From Batillaria attramentaria (Eukaryota > Mollusca > Gastropoda > Batillariidae): 64,000 nucleotides of DNA. The stretch is from assembly GCA_018292915.2 (NCBI GenBank), contig JACVVK020000529.1, forward strand, positions 217,001 through 281,000. The letters run 5' to 3'. Position 1 is the stretch's first letter, and each line of letters opens with the position of its first letter. Both the position numbers and the translations under genes were made by a program. Of the stretch, positions 1-12,889 are shown piece by piece. The notes under the pieces were generated by a model. It saw only the letters and a list, made by a program, of their open reading frames with translations. It was not told the origin of the DNA and did no database searches.

Positions 1-64
1 TTGTTGAGGGGTGGTGTCCAAAATGGCTGAACTGGTAGGAGTTAAACTCCTCCCCCCCCCCCTC

Positions 65-96
<32 letters not shown>

Positions 97-149
97 TACA
101 CACACACTCACACACACAAATGGGTTAATATTTGCCTTTGTATAAACAG

Positions 150-3100
150 AGCCCAAAGAGAAAGAGGCAGTCGCAGTGCCTGACCCAGACACACCACCAC
201 CACCACCACCACCACCACCACCAGCGCAAGAGCCAACAAGACGGAGCAAGTACAGCAAGTCGTCCGAATCCAAAGAATCTGAGTTCTCCCAGCAGCAGTC
301 GGACGATTTGGACTGGCTGTGCACTGAGGTAGTAGGACAGCCTCGGCTCATTACCTCCCTTCCTTCTGTCCGTCTCTCAGCTTATTGCCAAATACCATAG
401 AAAGTGAATATTTTCCATAACAAACAAGCGCTGATGGAGTTCCATTGATCATGCAGCATGAGCAGCAGTTAGCTTCAGAAATGGTCACAGGTTTTGTGGA
501 TCGTCTTGCTGTCTTAGCTGTGAAAATCCTGATCAGAAATACACTGGACAACCATTGTGGCATTTTAATTGCAGCCATTGGCCATTAGTGACAAAAGAAT
601 CAATAAAAGTTGAAGAAAAGTTTTTGTCAGTACGTATGTAAATTGAGAGACATTTTTGGCACTTTGGATGAAAAGTATATATATCACATCATAAAAATGT
701 TTATTTATGGTTTTGATTGTTGTCAGGCTTAGAAACTCTCAAAGTGATATTTTGAATGTATGTTTTGTACAGATCTGGCCATGCCTAGCAGTGCTGGGAG
801 GGTTAGACCGTGGTCTGCGAGTGGGAGGGCGCTGTCTTCATCGGCCGAGTGGCAAGATGGGTGTTGTGCTGGGGCTGGTTCGACCCACTGCTGCCCTGGC
901 CAAAGTGCAGTGGGATCACGGAGAGGCTCACACAAGGTGCTCTCTCTTCTCCTTCCATGGGTTCTGTCACACAATCTAGAACATGAACTCATTACATTTA
1001 TAGGTATTTGTGTAATTCGTAAGAATTATTAGGTCCATTACTATAGTGAGGGACATGCGGGTGACTCTCCCTGGGGAATGTTTACAGTTATATGGTGCCA
1101 CCTTTTAACTTCTTCCTGCATGCACGGAATGTGTTTTTCATTCTTCCTCCGCTCTTACACAGGATGCAGTCTTTGACTTGCACACATGATATTTATCTGT
1201 GAGTGTTTGTACAAAGGCAAGACAGGCACCATAAACGAGTCTGCATGTAAAATTTTGCTCAGTTTGGTGACAGAAAATCCCCAGCGGAATTCATTACATA
1301 AACATAGATATAAAACATAAACATAACTTTATTGCCATATGTATAAACATGAGGAATATGTTGTGGTTAAAAGAGCTGCTTTGCAATCACACATACATGC
1401 ATGCTGTTACTTGCTCACTTATATTACAGTCACTCGCACTTCAATGCTAATAAAATCACATTAACCTTACTAACTAAAATGCTAAGACACTAAGAACAAT
1501 AAAACAGATTTATAAAGTAATTTGGTAAAATACAACATCATGTTATCACATACCAGCTGGGAGAGGTGAGGGTGAGGAGGCACACTTCACGGCTGTAGGA
1601 CAAACTGTTTCTGAACCTGACTGTTTTGGTCTTGATCGCTCTATACTGTGCTCGTGAAGGCAGAACAAGATGTGGGCGGGGTGGGATGGATCATGAACTA
1701 TTGAAGCAGCTTTTTTAGCTTTTCTTGGTGACCACCCTCACCCTTCAGTCATGGTCAGAAATAGGAATCCATAGAACAAAAAAAGCTGTCGTCCACAACT
1801 TTTCTGTAGGATTTACAAACATCATATCACTCTTAGCCTGTCTGACAAGGCTTTAGTGACAGTATAATATCATTGATGTTGACAGCGACATACTGATCTC
1901 GAACCTGGAGCCAGTTGAGATGCCACAACTGAACCTGGACGCACTAAACGGGCTGCAAGCTCGCCATCTCCATGCCATCATGAACGTGGCCTTCCTGCGT
2001 GAGGGACGTTTGCGTGGGGACAGCGACGCCAACAGCAGCAGCAGCAAGGCGCCGGACAGTAATACATCCAGGTGAGAGCGTAAAGCAGTTTAGGAAAATC
2101 GTTCGGCATGTTGGACATCTACGACCACTTACCTTGCATTAGCCTTTCGCACAGAGTCTTAGGGGTATCTTGTGATTATTCGGTGGGTCTGTCTCGAGAA
2201 TTTATTTTTATTAGTATTATTGTTCATTTGAATGTCTGTAGTTGTTGTTTTGTTGTTGGTGTTTTTGTTTTGTTTTTTTGTTTGGGGCTCTTTTGCATTT
2301 GATTTTTTTCATTTGTTATTAATTTTGTGTCAGGGTTTTTTGTTTTGGGTTTTTTTGTTTTTTGTTGTTTTTTTTAAAATAGTTTTTATGAGTGGGCGGG
2401 GGTGGTGTTTGTTGTATTTTGTTTTGTTTGTTTTCACTTCTTGTCTTGTTCTTGACGCTTAAACGCTGTATGTTTAAATGAGTTTTGAGGAGAAAAAGTG
2501 CCCCTTACAAAGCTCTAAGCCTGTTTGCCATATGAACAGATGTTCTCTTTTGGCCATTGGGACTATTTTCATGACTGCAGCTTCTAACAGTAGGGAAATA
2601 TGACTTTCTTTGGCTCAACACTTCCATACCTGTACCACATGCCAATCGACAAAGTCACTAAAGATAGCCACCAATTAGGCTGTCTAGTTGGTCTTCTTCC
2701 CACAACCAGATAACATCCGTCTGCTCAGTATGTGGTACACATCTACATATGTAGAACAACGTATACGCCAACCCGAGTCACCACAATGGTTTCAGATGCT
2801 ATATTGTGTCCCCGGTGACTGACTCTGATGAGCAGATCATAAGCGCATTCGGCGAAACATTTTCCACAGCATTGTTGAATGCTGGACAAACGAATTGAGA
2901 CTTGAAGGTGTCAGTCATCCATGTCAGGTGCAGATGTTAGCTGCTGAGCTGACAGAAACTACTTATGACATACCAGTACACTCTCTTTCACCTCACTGAC
3001 AGTTGTGGTTACCTCTGTTCTTCCAGCCGTAAGAAGAAAGAGGAACTGCTGGCCAAGCAGGCGGCCGAGACAGAGCAGCTGATGAAGGAGTTAGACCGTG

Positions 3101-3392
3101 ATATTGCACGCATGCTGGATGACGATTTGGACTCCTACGACCATAACGCTGACAAGAAGGAGTACTTTGACGAGAAGCCAGCTGCTGGCAAGGTTTGTGA
3201 GTCTACCTGTCTCTCTTTTCTTTCTCTCTACCCTGCTTGGGAACTCCCAGCATTTTGTCAAAGGCAGTTTTGTTCTTTCAGCTACAAAATGGGCAAAATG
3301 GTGCTTTGTGACACCGCGCAAAAATTAAAATTATACGGTAAAATTAGAATTGTCTGAGCGTACTAATGTTGTCTACATGTACATGTGTGTGA

Positions 3393-3437
<45 letters not shown>

Positions 3438-4837
3438 TCTCTTCAGACTTCCCCCTCTTTGGGTAATATGTTCATTATGGTGGTAATTATTAACATGTCT
3501 AAAGACAAATGTGTGAAGTAATGGTAGAAAAAAGATAGAAAAAAAAAAGTTCTTTTGCTGCACAGGTGGAGACCTCAGAGACCCAAACAGGCATTGAAAA
3601 CGAGGCAGCAAGTGTCGAGGCCAGAGAGACGGACGAAAGACCAACGGCCTTGGAGGACCAAGAGGCAGTGATTGAACTCTGCATGGAGGACAGTGACAGT
3701 AACAGTGAGATGTTGTCAGCAGCTCCTAGTGTGGGCGCTGAGTCATCAACCAGCACCGTCGTCCCACAAATTAGAGCAGATGAGATGGACTTGGACACCC
3801 CTGGTTCAGATCTGGCGTGTTCGGCTGCCGAAGCTGAACCTGAAGTGAAGGAATGTTCGAGGCCATCTCTAGAGGATTCTGGGACGGAAGCATCGTCGGA
3901 ATCAGCTCCGTCGACGGATGTTGCATCTTCCCAGACTTCCTCTGAAATGAGATCATCAGCGGAAGGACAGGGTGCGGCCGATTCCTCAGGCGACAAAGTT
4001 GAAGAGGAATCCCCGCTGACAGCTTCTAAGGAGGTGGACATGATCACGGACCTGACGCATAGCCGAGAATTCCAAGCTGTGAAACTGGCCGCTGTCCAGC
4101 TAGTGGCTGTGAAGGCATTGTCTAACATCATCAGGTACGTATCCTATCCTTTGTCTGATTATTCTTTCTCTCAGACATTCAGTGTTGGTCAGCATGGGAG
4201 ATCTTGTGTTAGGTCAGCGGTGATTGTTTTGAGCTACACTGATTTAGGCCATGGGCTGTTGAATCAGCACTGTTCAAGTAGATATATTTTTGTTTGCTGT
4301 GTGTTTTACTGGAGGGACAGTTTCTTGTGACATTCAAATTTCTTTGTTTTTTTGTTTTGTTTTGTTTTTTGTTTGTTTGTTGTTGTTTGTTTGTTTTTTT
4401 TTTGTTTTTTTTTTTGGGGGGGGTCTTGCATTGGGTCTTCCCATACTAGGTCACCATTGCTGTATACACACTCTGTGATAACAGTTGATGGTCATGCAGA
4501 CACTGTTTCCAGCATCAGATGGAATTGTCCTTTCATACCATTTCTGTATGTTCTAGCTGCAGCCGTTTCCAGGAGTTGCTGCTGGTGCCATGTGCGACAC
4601 TCCAGTCTGACAGCTCCCCAGACAAGTCTCTCTTAGAGGACCTTGCCTTCCACCAGGACGAGGATCTGAAAATGGCTGTGAGGAGTGTCGTCAGGCATCT
4701 GGTGCATCGTGCCACACTTCCATCTCCATTCCGACGCTCTGTGTCACTGGCGGAGTTGGAGCGATCATTCACAGTTCTGCACAGTGACATCGTGCGTACT
4801 TTGGTGGAAGAGCGGCTCGGCATGCCCTCGCTTGATG
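150..4837 (+). CDS. HERC1: HERC1 window exons 1-6: linker region upstream of the UBA-like segment
   Basis: Exons 150-328, 773-936, 1886-2071, 3027-3192, 3566-4134 and 4563-4837. Exon 1 starts mid-codon after acceptor tataaacag and has a ten-proline run encoded by a CCA/CAC microsatellite. Exon 2 encodes [15 protein letters not shown]...KVQWD, a small beta-rich module that I match to HERC1. Exon 3 continues with [10 protein letters not shown]; its acceptor at 1885 was chosen because earlier AGs lead to an in-frame stop. Exon 4 is charged and probably coiled ([20 protein letters not shown]). Exon 5 (569 nt) is acidic Ser/Glu-rich and probably disordered. Exon 6 looks helical. The phase pattern 0-2-2-0-2-1 is consistent throughout. 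Confidence 0.88.
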
Positions 4838-5675
4838 GTAAGTGATATAGGATAATTGGGGGTGGCTTTTTTTTTTGGTTTGGTTTTTTTGTTTATGTTT
4901 GTTTGGCTTGTCTGAAATGTCTACTCTGTGGTCCACACTTGTACATTTTGCACGGCCTTGTACCCTGCATTGTACTAGCTTTGTTTCTTTTCTCTCTCTC
5001 TTTTTTTTGTGGGGGGTTGGGGGAGGGGGGGATGTAGGTACTGTGTTTTTGGATTGCCTAATCCTCCAGGTCCCCTTGCACAACCTTCCACAAGATGGAA
5101 AGGCTTTCTGTGCAGACATAATATTAAGACATAAGACATTTATTAAATTTCCAAAAGAGGAACATTGTTTTGTGGTCTCTCATAAAAACATAAAACATGC
5201 CAAACACTCACTCATATGGCCATGCACACTCATTCCACCTATTTACATGTTCGTACACTTGTAACTAAAAATCTATCACAATGTTGCAGTACTATGAATA
5301 AATTACAACACTACACCCCACATCATTTAACATCAGCAGCACAACAGCAGAGGTGCACATAACTCTATCACAGTCAACGCCAGCTGACACCCGGCAAGAA
5401 ACAACACGTCTAATTAGAATTTAAGATATATCACCATCAGCATCAACAAACCTACCACACAACCCTACATCTGCTTATTCATTAGCCTAATAGACATTGG
5501 TACAAAGCTATTCATTGTTTTGAGTTTCTTGGCAGTAAAGGCTCTAAGCCGTCGGCCTGATGGTAATTTCTGATAATACTGAGATAAAATGTGGCCAGAA
5601 TCATTCATAATACTAAAACCTTTTCTCACCATTCTTGGCTCCCTTGTGTAACAATGGGAGTCTATGTTTTAACCC

Positions 5676-5747
<72 letters not shown>

Positions 5748-8700
5748 AGAAAACTTTAACGTTGTCATTTTCTCAGAATCTACAAACAGCAGGGACACCA
5801 AACTTGGCTTGCTGATAGACAACCGCAAGACCTTTCAAAACATATCATATTTTTTCTCCGTGTTAGCAGTTTACTGTATGCCTTTATCCTACTCTCTAGT
5901 CCTTAAGTAGCGGGAAAAACACACCCCTGAGCCATCGGGAACCGAGTGGACCAAGGGAGGTTTAACCCAAGCTTAGAGCATTAACTCCCCTTCCTCGGCG
6001 GTATATATAAGAGCGTGCGAACCGCTCACACCTCAGTTTCTCTTCCTGCTCGTTGAGTGTTTCACTAGTCTCGCAGTGTTTAAAGTTTCTACTAGCGTTT
6101 ACTGTTTTTGTGCGCTGTGCTGATATTGTAAGCGCCTGGGCGTATGACCGGTTCTGTCCGGGGGTAGCAGGTCTACCTGGTGACCACAGTGTTGGTCCGA
6201 TAGCCTTCAAGTTTTTCTGAACGGCCACTGCATGTCTGCAACGTAGTGTCCGTCACAGGCTATCCACGCCCGGAACGGTGTTTCCATTGACTTTTGCTGA
6301 CGTCCATCTTGTGTTACGAGGAGTCCGCCATCTTGACTTCTACTCACCACAACTTTGTGCTGTGTTTTCCAGAACTTTTCACGGTGGCGCTCTTCGGGGA
6401 CTAGCTTTGGGGAGTTGCGCCGTGTATTGTGAACCTTTCACGCCTGTTTCTGTGTTGAAGATTCTACTTTCTGGAATTATGACGGACTCAGTGTATAATT
6501 CAGATGAAGGCCCCATCCTGGTGGTGTCTCAGGATCCCAGCCAGCCTGTCGGGGTTCCTGATTTACCCCTGCATGTGCCATTGCCGGCCAGCGTCGTTGT
6601 CCCCTCCACGCCTGGGCATGTCGCCAGTACTTCAGCAGGGTCTGCTCTTCGTGGTGGAAGGTTTCCGTCATCCTCGCCGTCGCCTCCCCGACAGCGCAGC
6701 GTACGGTACTCATCCAGAAGTTCCCGTAGCCGCCGTTCCTCCAGGAGCCCCCGTGTTGACAAGGGTCGGCGCCGTGACCATTCAAGCTCACGTCGCTCCT
6801 CTTCACGTTCCTGTTCTCGTCGTGCCCGCAGTCGTAGCCGCACGCGTCGTTCTTCCCGCCGACGACGTCATCGTTCGCGCTCTGCTTCTTATTCCCGGCA
6901 TAGCCCGTCTGTTCCACGTCGTTCCCGTCTTCGTTCACGCTCCCGGTCTCTCGTTCCCGCAGTCGTTCTTCCAGTGTCACTACGCAGGAGGACAAGCCGT
7001 TCACGCTTACTGTTGCCCTCAACAGACAAGCCGAAGCTATTCTTCCCGAGGATGAGTCGTTGTGCTACCGTCTTGCTTCTAGGCGGCCCCCAGGTTCTAA
7101 GGACCCCCTGCCAGCATCAACACAGGTGAACGAAGCTTGGACTAACGCTAACAAAGCTGTCAAGAAAGGAAAGTTTGTTGGCCCATGCATCTCCAACTCG
7201 CTCCTTCCCGGTAAGCTGACTAGATACAAGCTACCTTCTTCCTTCTGGCCAACCCAGAAGCTCGATCCCCCGGAAGAAGCGGAGTTAGTCTCTAAGTTCT
7301 CTGGCCTCTCCCTCCAGACCCGTGAAGTGGAGTCCCTTGAGTCTTCCGCCCGCCGCTCCCTAGAACTGACGTCCTTTTGTGAGCTTACCTCTAAGACTCT
7401 TGAGAACTTACTCCTGGACGAAGACGCCGACAGAGCTGTGGCGGTGTCTGTCTGTTCCACTCTGCGTGAAGGTTTGGCTGACCTTTCCATGTGGCGGTTA
7501 CCACGGCGGCTAACCTCAAGTTGCTTAGGAGAGACGCTTACCTGCGCGCCTCCTCCTTGCCCGATGATGTGAAGTTTAGCTGTCGCCGCTCCTCCATTGA
7601 TTCGCAAGCTGTTTTCGGACCAGAGGCCACTACTGCTGTCACGAACTATCGCTTGCAGGCTAGAGCGTTCGCCAAGCCCAGACCCCCCGCCCCACCTAAA
7701 CCGCCTGCTCCCCCTCAGCAGCCCTTTTCGGACAAGCAGAAGCGAGCCCCCCGCACCGCTTCCAAGTCTAGACGGCGGGGGCAAGGTTGGAAGCAGTCCT
7801 CCTCCTCCAAGGCCAAGTCTGCCACCCACGCCCCCCCTCCCCCTCGATCCTGACGCCATCCCGGTAGGGGGCCGGCTCGCCCTCTTCCTCCCCCGCTGGA
7901 CGGACCTTATCCCTCACGAACCTTGGGTCCTTTCAGTAGTGCGGGAAGGGTTGCGAATCTCGTTCACCTCCCCCCCGACTCTCACGTCTCGTCCCAGGTG
8001 GATTACCCTTCCAGCAGCACCGGACCGCGCGGCAGCGCTACGGACGGAAATTGCGGCGCTCCTTGCCAAGAGAGCGATCGAAGTGGTACAGGACGTGATG
8101 TCACCAGGCTTCTATTCACACATGTTCGTCGTGCCGAAGCCCGGGGGAAGGTGGAGGCCCATCATCGATCTGAGCACGCTCAACCTGCAGATCTCACCAC
8201 CGCCGTTTCGCATGGAGACAGCTCGTGCGCTACGTCAGTCCATTCTCCCGGGCGAATACGCAGTGAGTCTAGACCTAACGGACGCGTACCTGCACATACC
8301 GATGCATCGGTCAGCCCAACGCTACCTTCGTTTTGCCCTAGACGGGACAGTTTACGCGTTCCGTGCCATGCCATTTGGACTCAATCTCAGCCCCTGGGCT
8401 TTCACGAGAATGATGGACTCGGTGATGTCGGCTGTGAGACAGGTCACAACGTCCTCGATCTCAAATTATCTGGACGACATTCTGCAGAAGAATCTCTCCC
8501 CGTCCGTCCTTCAGTCAGACTTGGCCTCCCTCAGGCGCATCCTGTCTCAACTCGGCTGGTTAGTCAACCTGAACAAGTCGGACTTAGTGCCTTCGCAGCG
8601 ATTCGAGCACCTCGGAATGTTCTTCCTCACCGATGTGCCCCTGGTCAGGTTGACGGACAAGCGACGAGAGAAACTGTTGCTTGCTGTGGCTCAGTTGAGT

Positions 8701-11700
8701 TGTCAGAAGTTCTCCACTCCAAGGCAGGTCGCGACAGTTTTAGGCATGTGTTCAGCGGCGGCCGATCTCCTCCCCGGCGGTCGCTTAGCAGTCAGGCCCC
8801 TCCAGTGGGCTCTCCAGGACCTCTGGTCTCAGGCCACTCAGCCATGGGATATAACCATTCCTGTGTCCAAGGACCTGCGCGACGCTCTAGCCCCGTGGAT
8901 GAACTCTCTTTGGTTGAAGCAGGGTGTCTCCCTGGAGTCGCCGACAGCCACCATCTCCCTATGCACGGACGCGTCCCTGGTGGGTTGGGGAGCTCATCTC
9001 CTCCCCTCGTTCGAAGTAGTGTCAGGTCTGTGGTCTCCTCAGGAGGCAGCCCTCCACATCAACCTTCTGGAACTAAAGGCTGTCTTCTACGCTCTCTGCT
9101 TCTGGCGTCTCCGTCTTCAGGGACAGACTGTTATGTTGCTGACAGACAACACTACTGTCATCGCGTATATACGCAATCAAGGAGGAACGCACTCTCGTCT
9201 TCTGTGTCAAGAAGTAATTCACCTCCTGCAGTGGTGTGCAGCAGCCGGCATTTCCCTGTTAGTGCGTCACATACCAGGTCGCCTGAATGTGCTCGCAGAC
9301 GGTCTATCACGCCACCAGGCTCTTCCAACCGAGTGGGAACTCCACCCCTGTGTGTTCGATCGCCTCCTCGAGCGCTACCCCTCCATGTCCCTGGATCTGT
9401 GCGCCACCCGGTTCAACGCGAAGCTGCCCCGCTTCGTGTCTCCCGTCCCAGACCCACAAGCCTTGGCGCTGGACGCGCTCACCTTCGATTGGTCGGGCGA
9501 GGACGTATACGCCTTTCCCCCCTTTCCTCTTGTCCCAAAGATCATCGCTCGTCTTCCCCTGTGTCAGGCCGACGTGACCTTGATCGCTCCCCTCAGGTGG
9601 AACAGGTCTTGGATTTCTCCGCTTCTGGATCTCCTCACCGAGCTCCCCGTTCGTCTACCTTTCAGGCCCGATCTTCTTCTACAAGCAGATCACCACCTCC
9701 TTCACCCGGACGTGTCCTCACTCAACCTTCACGCGTTCAGGCTGAGCACGCGATCCTCCGTGGAGAGAACTTCAGTTCTGAAGTCGTGGAGAGAATCGCG
9801 GCCGACAGAAGGAGTTCCACTCTAAATGTGTATGACGGGAAGTGGAAGGTGTTCGCTCAGTTCTGTTCCGAGCGACACTTGGACCCTTTGTCGCTATCTG
9901 TTCCGCAGTTAGCCGAATTTTTTATGTTCCTTTTTACGGAGAAACATTTACAACCTGTGACCATTCGCGGTTATCGCTCATGCATCGCCAGAGTGTATAG
10001 ACTTGCAGGCCGTCCCGACCCGGGTCTCAACCCTCGTCTGTCCAGTCTTCTTAATAACTTTGATCTTGAGCGCCCACGCGTCACACGTCTGGTGCCTAAG
10101 TGGTCGCTCCCTCGTGTTCTGCGTTTCTTGGAGTCTTCAGACTACGAGCCTCTTGAGTCCGCATCACTTGAGTGCCTTCTAGAGAAAACTGTGTTTCTCG
10201 TGGCCTTAGCCACGTGTGCCAGAATCAGCGAAGTGCATGCTCTTTCCGCGCGCCGAGACTGTCTGCGCTGGAACGATGATGGATCTGTGTCCTTGCTCAC
10301 CTGTCCGGGATTCATCTCTAAGAATCGTCTCCCCGACTGGGGCAATCAGGCCTTCACACTTAGGCCCCTGCCCGGTGACATGTCTTGTCCCGTCCGCGCT
10401 CTCCGTGCCTATATTCATCGCACGCGAGCTCTGAGACGTGAACTAGACCCATTGTTTCTAGCCCCCCCGGGCAAGAAATCATCCCCGCAGCTGCTCTCCT
10501 CCTGGGTGAGAAAGCTCCTGATCAAGGTGTTCGCCGCGGATCGCCTAGCCTCAGGTTCGGCTACCCTCTCACCTGCTTCATTAACCCCTCCACCGCTGTC
10601 TCGGATGTCGCTGGTGGTGGTGATGGTTCTGGGTCGGCTTCCACTCCCCTTGTGGCTCGTGGCAGTCTATCTACTCATGAGATCCGAGCCTTGGCAGCCT
10701 CCTCTCAGTTCTACAGAGGTGTGCCGCTGAGCGAACTCACGAAGGCGGTCGGCTGGAGCCAGCAGACTACCTTTGGCAGGTTTTACCTTCGTCTGCCTGA
10801 TGCACCTATCCCTGCAGACGGGGGTCACGCACCGGCTATGCAAGTATCCGGTACAGCTTTGAGCTCAGTGTCCTGTTAAGCCCTCTTCCTGCTACTTGCT
10901 GTCTCCTTTTCAGGTGATTGTTAAAGGGGATATTTCCCCTGGAACTTTGTTAAAGGGGTCAATCCCCTCTGATGCTTAGACATTAACTCTTGGCTCTTTA
11001 ATTATTAACTGGGCGCTAGTGGACACTGGTTAACTCCTTCCCTCCTCCTCTTCGGTATTCGGCATACAGTAAACTGCTAACACGGAGAAAAAATAGCAAA
11101 AAATTTATTTTAATTTTAGTATTTTTTAGTAGGGTTAGCAGTTTACTGCCGGATTTCCCTCCCGCCTACCCCGCTCGGAGTTGCGAGCAGTAAGCCAACT
11201 GAGGTGTGAGCGGTTCGCACGCTCTTATATATACCGCCGAGGAAGGGGAGTTAATGCTCTAAGCTTGGGTTAAACCTCCCTTGGTCCACTCGGTTCCCGA
11301 TGGCTCAGGGGTGTGTTTTTCCCGCTACTTAAGGACTAGAGAGTAGGATAAAGGCATACAGTAAACTGCTAACCCTACTAAAAAATACTAAAATTAAAAT
11401 AAATTTTTTGCTTTTTTTGGAAACTTTAACCTTGGCATTTTGTCCATAACAACAAACAGTAGTGGCACCAAACGAGGCATGATGATAGACAGCAATGAGA
11501 CCTACCTTTCTGAATGACCTTGACTGAAGGTCAAGGTCATTAAAGCTGTCTGTTATGAATTTTAACATTACTGTTTTCGGGGGAACTACAAAATACTAGA
11601 GGCATCGAACTTGGCATGATAATAGACATTGATGAGATCTCATTTGAATGACCTTGACCAAAGGTCAAGGCCATACAAACTGTTTCGGGGAAAATTGTAA

Positions 11701-12828
11701 TATTGCCAAGGACTCAGAGCGCCAGAGACACTTTACTTGGCATGATAATGGATAGTAATAAGAGCTTTACATACATACTCTTGTGAATGACCTTGACCTG
11801 TGTCACAAGGGAGCCGTGGAGGCTTCTGCCTTTCTAGTTTTCTCATACAACACACTCAGACTTGCTTGCCTTTCACCCACAACCTTGCTGCCTCTATTGA
11901 CAATGCAGTTGAGCTTACTTTTGTTTTTTACAGTCAGAGTGCCAAACCAGCACAGAAAAGAGAAAGTCAGAACAGATTCAATAAAACTGCGTTAAAAGAT
12001 CTGCAGAGTTTCAGAGCTGACTTGAAAAGAGCGTAGTCTGTACATACAAAACAGTCGTTGGTTACATTTCCTAACAATATTCTGTGCTGTCTGGAGGCTT
12101 AAGGAACAGAATACCCGGTACCTGTTTGAGAAATGATAGGTTGCTTGTGCTGATGTTACCTCTCAGGTTCTTCTCTATACTGCTGTAGACATCTTCACAT
12201 GCGTTTACAAGCCAGTTACCTTGAGCACAGCACAATATATATAATATTGTATAGGCTGAGCGACCTTTGAAAACCTGCACACTTATTTCAAGAACTGGGT
12301 GTGTTTAGATGTGGCCAGCCAGTCGGGGCGAGAGCAGGAAGAGAGCCGGACGAGTCACAGCAAGCCCTACATGCGAGGGACACGCATTCCTCCCCTCTCC
12401 CTGGACAGCGGCATGGGACGACCGGCCGCCTCCCCCACCCCGACCTCCTCCATCACGGACAACAGTCAGGGGTTGTCCGCTAGCCAGCAGCAGACCTCCA
12501 TACTGCAGTACATGCGCACCAGCTCCAGGTGAGAGGCAGACAGGGAGCAGTTCTGAGAATAGCTCCAGATGGCTCTTATTTTGCTTTTGTCCTGAGCTAT
12601 TCTCAAAATCAACATGTGTCAAAGTTCTGTAATGCCAGTGGTACTTTCAAATGGCATGACTGTATATTACACCAAGCAATAGGCTTTCAGTTATAGGTGT
12701 GGGTTTTTCCTTTGTTGTTTGTCGGTAGTGGTGGTAGTGGTGCAGTTTGCTTTTGTTGAGGAATGAGACGTAACTAGTGGTGAGCACACACACACACAGA
12801 GTCGCACACACGCTTGTACACACACACA

Positions 12829-12889
<61 letters not shown>

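Larger units (their letters stand above)
5848..11412 (+). mobile_element. DIRS-like tyrosine-recombinase retrotransposon inside a HERC1 intron
   Basis: Seen: 177-bp perfect inverted terminal repeats (5862-6038 and 11197-11373), short unique outer extensions (5848-5861 and 11374-11412), an internal complementary region next to the right repeat (11061-11148), and three ORF blocks in the order Gag-like, RT/RNase H/methyltransferase-like, tyrosine recombinase. This set defines DIRS elements. They replicate by reverse transcription and are thought to integrate as circles using the recombinase. No target-site duplication is evident, as expected. Orientation matches HERC1. Identical repeats suggest a recent insertion or gene conversion. 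Frameshifts in two ORFs make autonomous activity unlikely. Confidence 0.93.

Noticed and set aside
132..332. A poly-histidine open frame at the window start
   Set aside because: It is the wrong frame of the CCA/CAC repeat; the proline frame joins in phase to the next HERC1 exon.
3499..4131. A 210-codon - strand open frame at 3.5-4.1 kb
   Set aside because: Exactly antisense to HERC1 exon 5, whose Ser/Glu-rich codon composition leaves the reverse strand open.
6477..7859. Long - strand open frames opposite the DIRS Gag region
   Set aside because: Complements of Arg/Ser- and Pro-rich coding sequence; no recognisable protein and no independent signals.
7923..10730. A single 935-codon open frame through most of the DIRS element
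   Set aside because: Up to about 9700 it is a shadow of the RT ORF in another frame. Only its last third shows recombinase motifs.
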